A model generated the notes under the pieces. The model saw nothing but the letters and a program-made list of their open reading frames with translations, did no database searches and was not told where the DNA came from. This document shows positions 1 through 7,888 of a stretch of DNA of 64,000 nt, in pieces. Numbering within the stretch: the stretch's first letter is position 1; the number at the start of each line of letters is the position of its first letter. Made by a program: the position numbers and the translations under genes. The stretch covers positions 2,294,001 through 2,358,000 of the forward strand of contig NZ_SMFZ01000001.1 in NCBI RefSeq assembly GCF_004339565.1, given 5' to 3'. The DNA comes from Pseudonocardia endophytica. GTDB lineage: Bacteria > Actinomycetota > Actinomycetes > Mycobacteriales > Pseudonocardiaceae.

Positions 1-893
1 TCGTTCGTCCGCTCCCGGATCAGGGTCGGGCAGTGCCACGTGTCCGTCTCGGCGAACACGCGGGCGACCGAGCGGGCGGCGTCCTCGTCGAACGTGTCCA
101 GGGCGCGGCGCATGATCGCGATCTCGTCCGGGCGCGTGAGCAGCGCCGGGTTGACGACGATCCGCCGGAGCAGAGCGCCGAAGACCTTGTCCGCGAACGG
201 GAACCGCACGGTCGGGACGGGCAGCCCGCGACGGCCGAGCAGGTCGGCCTCGATCGCCGCCTTGTCCGGTGAGCAGGAGCTGAGCACGCCGAGACCGGGG
301 CCGACGTGCTCGACGAACCGCAGCCCGGCGCGGGCCGCGGCGAGCGCGTCGGCACCGGACGGCAGGTGGCCGCCGAGCGGGATCCCGACCCGGTTCGCCT
401 CCTCCTGCGCCGCGGGGTGGACGGCGGCCGTGACCAGGCCCATCTTCACGAAGTCGGCGCCCTGCGCGGCCTGCTCACGGACCGTCGCGCGCGCCCGATC
501 GGCCGTACCGGCGTTCAGCGGCGTCAGCAGCGCACCGGGCAGTGCGAGCAGCGCCGGACCGGCGTCCGGCAGCCGGCCGTCCCGTCGGCGCTCCAGCAAC
601 GCGGGCGAGCCGGACATCTGCCGGAACCCGGTCACGCCGTACGTGAGCATGAGCGCGAACGCGTCGGCCGGGTCGGACAACTCGAGCGTGTGGGCGTGCA
701 TGTCGTTGTAGCCCGGGACGATCCAGCGCCCCGACACGTCCACACGGTCCACGTCCCCCGTGGACGGCTCTGCGACCGGACCGTCCCCGACGGCGGCGAT
801 CCGGCCGTCGCGCACGAGGACCGACCGGACCGCGACGGAGCCGGTGCGGACGTCGACGACGGAGCCGCCGGTGAGCAGCAACGGGCGCGGCAT
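1..893 (-). CDS. Metal-dependent amidohydrolase (C-terminus beyond window)
   Basis: The minus-strand frame from ATG 893 stays open for about 297 codons to the left edge, so the C-terminus is missing. The start has the small beta composite domain of cyclic amidohydrolases (LLLTGGSVVD), followed by the metal motif NDMHAHT with H66 and H68. A bridging lysine candidate is K150 (DFVKMG), and further ligands are likely H176 (GGHLPSG) and H196 (FVEHV). This is the HxH-K-H-H order of the amidohydrolase superfamily, which hydrolyses amide, ester or ring C-N bonds. The substrate cannot be read from the sequence. A strong inverted repeat separates it from the CBS gene upstream, so it is probably transcribed on its own. 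Confidence 0.85.
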   Translation of the reverse strand, partial: MPRPLLLTGGSVVDVRTGSVAVRSVLVRDGRIAAVGDGPVAEPSTGDVDRVDVSGRWIVPGYNDMHAHTLELSDPADAFALMLTYGVTGFRQMSGSPALLERRRDGRLPDAGPALLALPGALLTPLNAGTADRARATVREQAAQGADFVKMGLVTAAVHPAAQEEANRVGIPLGGHLPSGADALAAARAGLRFVEHVGPGLGVLSSCSPDKAAIEADLLGRRGLPVPTVRFPFADKVFGALLRRIVVNPALLTRPDEIAIMRRALDTFDEDAARSVARVFAETDTWHCPTLIRERTN

Positions 894-964
894 GGGTGCC
901 CCTTCCTGGAGAACGACGGCATTGTCGCCTGCGAGTGGAGCTGACGCCGCTCCAGCCGAGGCCC

Positions 965-1024
965 GCCGAGATGCGGCTCAGCGGGGCATGGTGATCGTTC
1001 CGGCCCGCTCGGCCGCATCTCGGC
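965..1024 (-). terminator. 13-bp inverted repeat, probable terminator
   Basis: GCCGAGATGCGGC (965-977) is perfectly repeated in inverted form at 1012-1024, and the loop holds further pairing G/C tracts. It lies just downstream of the CBS gene on the minus strand. There is no T-tract, as is common in high-GC actinobacteria. The rest of the 894-1059 gap shows no gene. Confidence 0.55.
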
Positions 1025-1059
1025 GACGCCTGCCCGCCGGCGAGCGGTCGAGCCGGACC

Positions 1060-1473
1060 TCAACCGGCGCGACGGTCCGCCGCGCGGGCCGCGACGCCGT
1101 CGTCGTCGCAGAAGCCCCGGCCGGAGCGCTTGCGGCACAGCAGTCCCACCAGCCGTCCCTCCTCGGCGACGACGGCGAACCGGCGCCGCCCCCGCTCCGC
1201 CATGTCACGCGTGACGGAGCGGAGGTCGGCGCCTGCGGACACGGTCCGGCCGTCCAGGCGACCGAGGGGCCATGCCGGGTGACCGGCGGGCGCCCCGGCC
1301 AGGTCGTCGCGTTCCACGACGGCCACGAGCACGCCGTCGGCGACGACGAGCAGGGCGTGCACGTGGTCGTCGAGCAGGCGGGTCCGTGCCTCGCCGACGG
1401 TGAGCCCGGTCCCGCACAGCTTCGGGAACCGGATCATCGCGTCGGCGACGACCGAGGCGAGATCGTGTCCCAC
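1060..1473 (-). CDS. CBS-domain protein
   Basis: This is a 137-residue soluble protein starting at GTG 1473. A GGAGG ribosome site overlaps the stop of the oxidoreductase gene, and only 8 nt separate the two reading frames. It carries two CBS-type repeats: the first contains HALLVVADGVLVAVVERDDL and the second ends in RRFAVVAEEGRLVGLLCRK. CBS pairs bind adenine nucleotides or metals and regulate partner proteins. The tight coupling suggests that it senses a ligand for, or modulates, the molybdopterin oxidoreductase. The partner and ligand are inferred only. The C-terminal tail is rich in Arg, Asp and Ala and looks disordered. Confidence 0.75.
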   Translation of the reverse strand: MGHDLASVVADAMIRFPKLCGTGLTVGEARTRLLDDHVHALLVVADGVLVAVVERDDLAGAPAGHPAWPLGRLDGRTVSAGADLRSVTRDMAERGRRRFAVVAEEGRLVGLLCRKRSGRGFCDDDGVAARAADRRAG

Positions 1474-1481
1474 CGGGCCTC

Positions 1482-3614
1482 CTAGACGACCTCGACCTCG
1501 ACGCGGGTGTCCGAGAACGTCGGCGCGTTCCCCAGGTCGGCGAACGCGAACGGGTTCACCGCACCCACTGTATTCCCTTCCTTCGAGTTCTTCGGCCAGG
1601 TCCCCAGTGGACAGACGACGACGCCCGGTGCGACCTCCTCGCTGATCTTCGCCAGCGCGACGAACCGCCCGCGGTCGTTGTGCACCGCGACGTACTGCCC
1701 GGACGTGATGCCCCGTGACTCCGCGTCCTGGGGATGGATCGTCAGCGTCTGCTCGCCCTGGATGCGCTTCTGCCGCTCCTGGTCGCCCGCACTGGAGTTG
1801 ATGTAGGCGTGCGGCTTGGGCGACAGCAGGTTCAGCGGGTACACCTCGGCCGTCTCGCGCGGCGCCACGTAGTGCGGCAGCGGGTCGACCGGGGTGCCGG
1901 GCTGGTGGTCGTCGGAGAGCTGCCGGAACAGGTTGACGACGAAGTTCCCCATCGCCTCCAGCGCCCCGGAGCGGAACTCCGTCTTGCCCGACGGCGTCGG
2001 GAAGTTGCCCTCGGCGTGCGGGCGGTACTCGTCGGAGGACGGCAGGTTCAGCCGCGCCCATCCGGTCTCGCGCAACGACTCCAGCGTGATGCCCTCCATC
2101 GCGGGCGCCGACCAGTCGTACGCGTCGCGCAGCAGCTCCTCGTCGGACCGCAGCAGCGGCGCGTCGTCGAACCCCATTGCCGTCGACAGCCGCCGGAACA
2201 GCTCCGTGTTCGACACGGCCTCGCCCACCGGATCGACGGCCGGGGTGTTCAGCGTGACGTAGAAGTGGCCCCAGCTGAACATGATGTCGTGCTGTTCGAG
2301 TGCCGTCGTGGCCGGCAGCACGATGTCGGCGTACTTCGCGGTGTCGGTGAGGAAGTGGTCGCTGACCACGGTGAACAGGTCCTCGCGCTCCAGCCCGCGG
2401 GCCAGCTTGTCCTGCTCGGGGCACACGACCATCGGGTTGGAGTTGTAGACCATCAGCGCCGAGATCGGCGGGTCCAGCGCCATCTCACCGGTCAGCGCGC
2501 GGCCGAGCAGGAACTGGTTCACGACGCGCGTGCCGGGCGTGCGCAGCTCCGGGACGATCATCGCGGGCCAGTTCACCGGGTGCGCCCACAGCGGGAGCTG
2601 CAGCAGCCCGCCGCCGACGTGCCGCCACGCTCCGACGAGCGCGGGCAGGCACGCGATCGACCGCACGGTCTGACCGCCGCCCGCGTGCCGCTCGACGGCG
2701 ACGCCGATCCGGATCATCGCCGGGTCGGTCGTCGCGTACTCGCGGGCCAGCGTGCGGATGTCCTCGACCGGGATCCCGGTCTCCTCCGACGCCCACTCCG
2801 GCGTGTACTGCTGCACGCGCTCGACGAGCTCGTCGTAGCCGTGCGTGTGGTTCTCGACGTAGTCGGCGTCGGTCAGGCCCTCCGTGATGATCACGTTCAT
2901 CATCGCGAGGGCGAGCGCGCCGTCGGTGCCGGGACGGATCGGGATGTGCCAGTCGGCCCGCTGCGCCGTCCGGTGCTTCATCGGGTCGATGCAGACGACC
3001 TTGGCGCCGTTCTTCTGTGCCTCGGCGATGATCGGCCAGAGGTGCAGGTTCGTGGAGATCGTGTTCGTCGCCCACAGGATGATGTAGCGCGAGTGGACGA
3101 TGCTCTCCGGGTCGACGCCCGCGGTGGCACCGATCGTGGCCGCGTAGGCGGTGCAGGCACCGGAGTCGCAGTACGTGCGCTCGGTGACCGTCGCACCCAG
3201 CTTGTGGAAGAACCCGTCGCCGACCGACAGGCCGTTCAGCACGCCCTGGTTGCCCAGGTAGCTGACCGGCATCACGGTCTCCGGGCCGTGCTCGGCGATC
3301 GCGGCCGTGAACCGGGTCGCGATCGTCTCCAGCGCCTCGTCCCAGGTGATCTCCTCGAACCGGCCGCTCCCCTTCGGGCCGGTGCGGCGCAGCGGGTGCA
3401 GCAGGCGATCCGGGGCGTAGGTCTTCTCCTGGTAGTTGTTGACCTTGACGCACAGGCCGCCCCGGGTGATCGGGTGGTCCGGGTCACCCGCCACGCCGGT
3501 GGCCTTGCCGTCCTCGACGGTCACGATCATGGCGCAGGTGTCAGGACAGTCGTGCGGGCAGGCTGCCCGGACCGTGGTGGCGGTCGGGGTCAGCGGGAGT
3601 TCGGTGGTGGTCAC
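1482..3614 (-). CDS. Molybdopterin-dependent oxidoreductase (DMSO-reductase superfamily)
   Basis: This 710-residue protein starts at GTG 3614, with AGGAG about 8 nt upstream. The N-terminus binds a 4Fe-4S cluster through C19, C23, C27 and C55 (CPHDCPDTC...GGLCVK). It is followed by the molybdopterin oxidoreductase core, including FEEITWDEAL and the metal-pocket loop CDSGACTAYAA, where C149, S151 or C154 could face the metal. The C-terminal molydop-binding domain contains LTIHPQDAESRGI. There is no Tat signal, so it is probably cytoplasmic. It resembles uncharacterised BisC/formate-dehydrogenase-like single-subunit enzymes, some of which catalyse non-redox reactions. The substrate is unknown. 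A CBS gene follows and an AraC regulator is divergent. Confidence 0.85.
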   Translation of the reverse strand: MTTTELPLTPTATTVRAACPHDCPDTCAMIVTVEDGKATGVAGDPDHPITRGGLCVKVNNYQEKTYAPDRLLHPLRRTGPKGSGRFEEITWDEALETIATRFTAAIAEHGPETVMPVSYLGNQGVLNGLSVGDGFFHKLGATVTERTYCDSGACTAYAATIGATAGVDPESIVHSRYIILWATNTISTNLHLWPIIAEAQKNGAKVVCIDPMKHRTAQRADWHIPIRPGTDGALALAMMNVIITEGLTDADYVENHTHGYDELVERVQQYTPEWASEETGIPVEDIRTLAREYATTDPAMIRIGVAVERHAGGGQTVRSIACLPALVGAWRHVGGGLLQLPLWAHPVNWPAMIVPELRTPGTRVVNQFLLGRALTGEMALDPPISALMVYNSNPMVVCPEQDKLARGLEREDLFTVVSDHFLTDTAKYADIVLPATTALEQHDIMFSWGHFYVTLNTPAVDPVGEAVSNTELFRRLSTAMGFDDAPLLRSDEELLRDAYDWSAPAMEGITLESLRETGWARLNLPSSDEYRPHAEGNFPTPSGKTEFRSGALEAMGNFVVNLFRQLSDDHQPGTPVDPLPHYVAPRETAEVYPLNLLSPKPHAYINSSAGDQERQKRIQGEQTLTIHPQDAESRGITSGQYVAVHNDRGRFVALAKISEEVAPGVVVCPLGTWPKNSKEGNTVGAVNPFAFADLGNAPTFSDTRVEVEVV

Positions 3615-3794
3615 GCGTCAGCTCCTTCTCCGATCCGGGCCGATCGGAAACGGGCGGATTCCGGTCGGCCGGTAATTCGCATGATGCGACGGGCCAACGG
3701 CACGGAGCTTGTCGGAGAGTGCCAGATGTCACCGGTTCCGCTAGCTTCTGACGTTCACCCGGACAAACAACGCGCTGGTCGGAGGCGGTGGATC

Positions 3795-4796
3795 GTGACG
3801 GAAACGCCGTGTCGCGTCGGACCGTTCGGCAATTCCGGAAACGCGGAAGAATCCCGGACCGCAGTCGGCAGATGCGGAAGTGTCGACGTGTGGCGCGAAA
3901 TGTTGCGCGAACATTTCGTCGCGCTCGACGTGGCCGACGCACACGCCGACGGGCCGTTCGGCAGCGAGGTGCGCAGCACGCTCGTCGGGCATCTGTCGGT
4001 GGCCGAGGTGAGCTCCGCGCCGCAGAGCTGCGTGCGCTCCGGCCGGCTCGTCCGCGAGGACCCGGAGACCTACCTGCAGGTGGGCATGCTGGCGCGCGGC
4101 CGCGCCGTCGTCGAACAGGACGGGCGGGAGGCGGTGCTCGAGCCCGGCCGCTTCGTCGTCTACGAGACCGACCGCCCGTTCAGCTGGCACTTCCCGGAGC
4201 CGTGGACGCTGCTCGTGCTGACCTGGCCGCGGCATCTCGTCGACCTCGACGTCGACCTGTCGCGTTCGGCCACCGCCCGTCCGTTCGGCGACGGCAGGCT
4301 CGGCGGCATCGTCGCGCGCTCGCTCGCCGAGTCCGTGCTGGCGCCGCCGGAACAGGCCGACGTCGGGCGCCGTCTCGCCGGGGAGCTGTCCTCCCTGGTC
4401 GGGACGACGTTCGGCGGGCATCCCGACGACGAGCCGCTGTCGATCCCGGCCGCGGCCGGGCTGCGCCACCGCGTCGCCGCCTACATCGCCGACCACATCG
4501 AGGACGGCGATCTCGGCGTCGAGGCGCTCGCCAGGGCGCACTACGTGTCGGTCCGCGGGCTGCACCGGGCGTTCGCCGGCGTCGACATGAGCGTCGGCTC
4601 GCTGATCCGCACGCTGCGGCTGGCCCACGCGCGGCAGCGGCTGGCCGACCCGCGCGACGCCGGCCTCTCGCTCACCGAGATCGCGGCCGCCTGCGGGTTC
4701 GCCGATCTGCCCACGTTCAGCCGCGGGTTCAAGACCGAGTTCCAGGAGTCGCCGAGCACCTACCGGCGGCGCAGCGGGACGCGGACCTCCGCGTGA
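3795..4796 (+). CDS. AraC-family transcriptional regulator
   Basis: This 333-residue regulator starts at GTG 3795, 9 nt after GGAGG (3781-3785). An alternative in-frame GTG is at 3888. Residues from about 45 to 200 form an AraC_binding_2-type ligand domain (YLQVGMLARGRAVVEQDG, GRFVVYETDRPF). The C-terminal 100 residues are a double helix-turn-helix of the XylS/AraC type (LTEIAAACGFADLPTFSRGF). It is transcribed away from the molybdopterin oxidoreductase operon across a 180-bp gap, so it probably controls that operon. The ligand is unknown. Confidence 0.88.
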   Translation: MTETPCRVGPFGNSGNAEESRTAVGRCGSVDVWREMLREHFVALDVADAHADGPFGSEVRSTLVGHLSVAEVSSAPQSCVRSGRLVREDPETYLQVGMLARGRAVVEQDGREAVLEPGRFVVYETDRPFSWHFPEPWTLLVLTWPRHLVDLDVDLSRSATARPFGDGRLGGIVARSLAESVLAPPEQADVGRRLAGELSSLVGTTFGGHPDDEPLSIPAAAGLRHRVAAYIADHIEDGDLGVEALARAHYVSVRGLHRAFAGVDMSVGSLIRTLRLAHARQRLADPRDAGLSLTEIAAACGFADLPTFSRGFKTEFQESPSTYRRRSGTRTSA

Positions 4797-4864
4797 GCCG
4801 CGTCAGCCGCGTGAGCCGCGTCAGCCGCGTCAGCCGCGTCAGCCGCGTCAGCCGCGTCAGCCGC
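4793..4864. repeat. Short tandem repeat, 9-nt unit GTSAGCCGC
   Basis: Seven to eight copies of GTCAGCCGC or GTGAGCCGC run head to tail between two convergent AraC genes and include both stop regions. The unit length is a multiple of three, so it stays open as Val-Ser-Arg repeats in one frame. This is probably replication-slippage DNA and not a coding segment. Confidence 0.8.
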
Positions 4865-5843
4865 GAAGCGTCGCCCTCGGCGAGCGTCCGAACGCCTCGC
4901 GGTACTGCACCGAGAACCGGCCCGGGTTCGTGAACCCCCATCGGGCCGCGATCGCGGCGACGGTGTCGCCGTGCGTCGGGTCCGCGACGAGCAGGTCGTC
5001 GTGGGCGAGCGCGAGCCGCACCCGACGCAGGTGCTCGAGCGGGGTGCGGTCGCGGTGCCGCCGGAACAGGCTCTGCAGCCCGCGCACGCTGATCCGGGCC
5101 ACGACGGCAATGTCGTCGACGCCGATGTCCTCGCCGGCGTGCTCGTCGATGTAGTCGAGGGCCCGACGCAGCACGGCAGGTTCCGTCGGCCCGGCCCGCC
5201 CGCCCTGCTCCCACCGGGTCAGCCCGGTGTTCGGGAACGTGACCAGCGCCGCGGTGACCAGCGACCGGGTCGCCTCCGCCAGGACCAACGGGGCGTCGAG
5301 CATCTCCTCGCGATCCACCACGTTGTGCCGCACGTGCGCGGCGACCCCGGCCCAGTACCGGGCCGCCGCGTCCGACACCGGGGTCATCGACGTGAACGTC
5401 ACGTCCCCGACGTCGGTGCCGAACACCGAGCAGGCCACGCGGGCGACCATCGCGGGCTCCAGGGTGACCGTGTCGACCGTCGCGTCGTCCACGTCCGACC
5501 GCCAGTCCACGTCGTCCAGCGTGGTCAGGACCGGCTCACCGAGATCGGGGCGGACCGTCTCCCTGCCGGACTCGAACCCGATCGTCCCGCCGCCGAGCGT
5601 GACCACCAGGAACAGTCCGGCGTCCGCAGGCACGACGAAGTGGCCTGCCGCCGCGTAGCGCACCCTGGCGAACGTCGCCGCTCCGGGGACCCGCACGCCG
5701 GTGTGGCCGAAGTCGAAGTGCTCGATGTCGCCGAACGTCCGGACCGAGAAGTCGCTGTACGCCTCACGCAACACCTCGTGCGCGTACTCCGGGTCCTGCG
5801 AGTGCACGTCGAACCGCACGAGGGGCGAGTCAACCGCCGACAT
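4857..5843 (-). CDS. AraC-family transcriptional regulator
   Basis: This 328-residue protein starts at ATG 5843, 8 nt after GGGAGG. The N-terminal half is an AraC_binding_2-like sensor domain with beta-rich segments such as LFLVVTLGGGTIGFESG. The C-terminal part is a XylS-type DNA-binding domain (ISVRGLQSLFRRHRDRTPLE and WGFTNPGRFSVQYREAFGRS). It is convergent with the other AraC gene, and the two stop codons sit in or beside the 9-nt tandem repeat. The target genes and inducer are unknown. The domain layout is that of activators of aromatic or ketone catabolism, but this is only a family tendency. Confidence 0.87.
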   Translation of the reverse strand: MSAVDSPLVRFDVHSQDPEYAHEVLREAYSDFSVRTFGDIEHFDFGHTGVRVPGAATFARVRYAAAGHFVVPADAGLFLVVTLGGGTIGFESGRETVRPDLGEPVLTTLDDVDWRSDVDDATVDTVTLEPAMVARVACSVFGTDVGDVTFTSMTPVSDAAARYWAGVAAHVRHNVVDREEMLDAPLVLAEATRSLVTAALVTFPNTGLTRWEQGGRAGPTEPAVLRRALDYIDEHAGEDIGVDDIAVVARISVRGLQSLFRRHRDRTPLEHLRRVRLALAHDDLLVADPTHGDTVAAIAARWGFTNPGRFSVQYREAFGRSPRATLRG

Positions 5844-6267
5844 CCACTCCACCTCCCGGGATGACATCGCTCGCACCGGCCCGCGGGTTAGCGGAGGTGG
5901 GCGACGAGCAGCTCGTGCCGGCACCGGCCACCACGCGTCGCGGGCGTACCCGCCGACCAGCAGGCATCCCACCTCCCACCCGGGACGCCCGGAGGCTCGC
6001 CCACCCATCGTGGGTGACCGCACGATAGACGATTGCGAGCAACTGTCGCGCCGGACGCGCCCGAGCCCTCGACGACGCGCGGTGTGAGCACGACGACCAC
6101 AGGATCGCGTCCACGACAGCCGGGTCCGCCCGGGTGCGGGTCGTGCGTGCACCCGCGTTCCGGCCCGATCCCCCAGGTTTCCGGACACGAGCCCGCCGGG
6201 AGCTCGGCGCACGGCCCGCCCGCACCGACGATCACCACGACGCCGGAGCATTCGATCGGGGGACGGG
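5844..6267. other. Intergenic region, no gene recognised
   Basis: This is 424 bp between two divergent genes. Open frames exist on both strands, but they are Arg/Pro-rich GC artefacts without ribosome sites or recognisable domains. It must hold the promoters of the AraC gene and of the membrane-protein gene, though I could not place them. Confidence 0.5.
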
Positions 6268-7800
6268 ATGGCGGACGACGGACCGCGCCGGGGCACGGGC
6301 ATTGGCGAGTGGCGGCGGTCGGGACTCGGGATGGTGCGCGAGGGCGTCCGGCCACTGCTCGTCCTCGCGTCCCTGGCCGCGATGGCCGACGCCGTCGCGG
6401 CACCGGTCGGCCCCGATCCCGTGGTGGGGTCGATCGCCATGGCGGTCGCCGCTGTCGTGCGGGCGTGGACGTACGCCGCAGCCGTCGTCGTCCTGCTCGT
6501 GTTGCGGGGCCGGAGAGCGGGATCCGCGCTGAGCGGGCTCGCCCGGTCCGCGCGTCGGCTGCCGTTGCTGGTGGGCTGGCTCGCGGTCGGGGTCGTGGCG
6601 ACCGTCGCCGGGCTCGCGCTGCTGGTGCTTCCGGGGATCTGGCTGCTCGTGGTGCTCACGGCGACCCTCGTCGCGGTCGTGACGATCGAGGGCGGGAGTC
6701 CCCTGCGCTGCCTGCGGCTCGTGCGGGGCCGGTGGTGGGCCACCGCCCTGCGCGTCCTGCTGGCCGTCGGGCCGGTGGCGCTGTGGTGGGCCGCGACCGG
6801 CGCCGCCGTCGCGGCCCTGCCGGTGCACCCCGTGGCGGCCGCGGTGCTGACCGCGGTGCTCGCCGTGCCGGGCTACGCGGTCGTCGCCGCGTTCCTGGCT
6901 GCGGCCTACGTCGAGCTGCGCCGGCGCGAGGACCCGGGGTACGGGCCGGTGCCGCTCCCGTCCGTGGCGCCCGGGGCGGCTCTTCCCAGGCCGGCCGGCA
7001 CGCCGGCACTCGATCGCACGGGACCGTCTCCGGTCCTGCTCGGGGTCGGGGGCGGCGTGCTCCTCGCCGCCGCGCTCGTGGCCGTCCTCGTCGTGACGAC
7101 GTGGCCCGGCCCGGAACGGGCCCCCGCTCCCCCACTCGCGGCAGTCGGGCCCGAGCGCCCCCCGGCGACGGCGGCCGAGGTTCTCTCCGCGACCTACGCG
7201 CGGTCGCGCCTGGACCGCACCGGGATCTACCGGGCCGACCCCGGCGATCTCTGGGAGGACGTCGGCTACGTCGGTAGCCGGGGCGAGTTCGCCCTCGACG
7301 GCGACTCCACGTCGGTGCACGCACGGCTCACCGACACCGGGCTCTCCGTGCGCGAGACCATCGTCGTCGACGACCGCAGGTGGATCCGGAGCCGCTATCC
7401 CGAGCCGGTCGGCCACTGGGTCCCGTGCTCGATCGGCGACGGCTCCGTGTACGCCGATGCCTGCGTCTACACCGTCTACCAGCAAGACCTGGCCGATCCG
7501 GTGGCCGTCCTGATGCGCGCCGGCCGGTCCGCGACCGTCGTCGGATCCGGGGCCGAGGTCGTCGACGACGTCCCGGCGACGTGGTTCGACGTGCGGCTCG
7601 CCGCCGACCGGGCCGCGGCGGACGAGCCCGACCCGGCATGGCGGACCCGCTTCGCCGAGAGCCTCCTGGGTGCCGCACCGGTGCGCGTGTGGACGGGTCC
7701 GGACGGGCGGCTGCTGCAGCTGGCGTTCGCCGCACCGTCCGACAACCGCGTCCGCTACACGGGCTGGGGCCTGACCGGTCCCGTCCTGCCGCCGCGCTGA
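6268..7800 (+). CDS. Multi-span membrane protein with C-terminal extracytoplasmic domain, unknown function
   Basis: This is a 510-residue protein whose ATG follows GGGGGA closely. Residues 20-225 contain about six hydrophobic helices (for example LAVGVVATVAGLALLVLPGI) and resemble the membrane domain of glycerophosphoryl-diester-phosphodiesterase-like proteins. A Pro-rich linker leads to another transmembrane helix near residues 255-275 (LLAAALVAVLVV). The last 230 residues form a soluble, presumably outward-facing domain (YARSRLDRTGIYRADPGD) that vaguely resembles LppX/LprG-like lipid-binding folds. I do not recognise a specific family. The next gene, on the same strand, starts 88 bp downstream. 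Confidence 0.7.
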   Translation: MADDGPRRGTGIGEWRRSGLGMVREGVRPLLVLASLAAMADAVAAPVGPDPVVGSIAMAVAAVVRAWTYAAAVVVLLVLRGRRAGSALSGLARSARRLPLLVGWLAVGVVATVAGLALLVLPGIWLLVVLTATLVAVVTIEGGSPLRCLRLVRGRWWATALRVLLAVGPVALWWAATGAAVAALPVHPVAAAVLTAVLAVPGYAVVAAFLAAAYVELRRREDPGYGPVPLPSVAPGAALPRPAGTPALDRTGPSPVLLGVGGGVLLAAALVAVLVVTTWPGPERAPAPPLAAVGPERPPATAAEVLSATYARSRLDRTGIYRADPGDLWEDVGYVGSRGEFALDGDSTSVHARLTDTGLSVRETIVVDDRRWIRSRYPEPVGHWVPCSIGDGSVYADACVYTVYQQDLADPVAVLMRAGRSATVVGSGAEVVDDVPATWFDVRLAADRAAADEPDPAWRTRFAESLLGAAPVRVWTGPDGRLLQLAFAAPSDNRVRYTGWGLTGPVLPPR

Positions 7801-7888
7801 ACCACGAACGGTCGTGACGTCCGGCAAGGCGGTCACGGCGACCGCCGGCGCCACGCCCGGCGAGCCCGTCGAACACCGGGGAGACACC

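Noticed and set aside
1734..4796. 1020-codon open frame on the plus strand
   Set aside because: Only the last 333 codons, from GTG 3795, encode the AraC regulator. The rest is antisense to the molybdopterin oxidoreductase and has the Arg/Val/Gly-rich look of GC-driven shadow frames.
4793..4864. CRISPR-like repeat
   Set aside because: Units are contiguous 9-mers without spacers and no cas gene is present.
5888..6403. Arg-rich 171-codon minus-strand frame in an intergenic region
   Set aside because: There is no ribosome site or domain, composition is typical of non-coding GC-rich frames, and it overlaps the start of a well-supported plus-strand gene.
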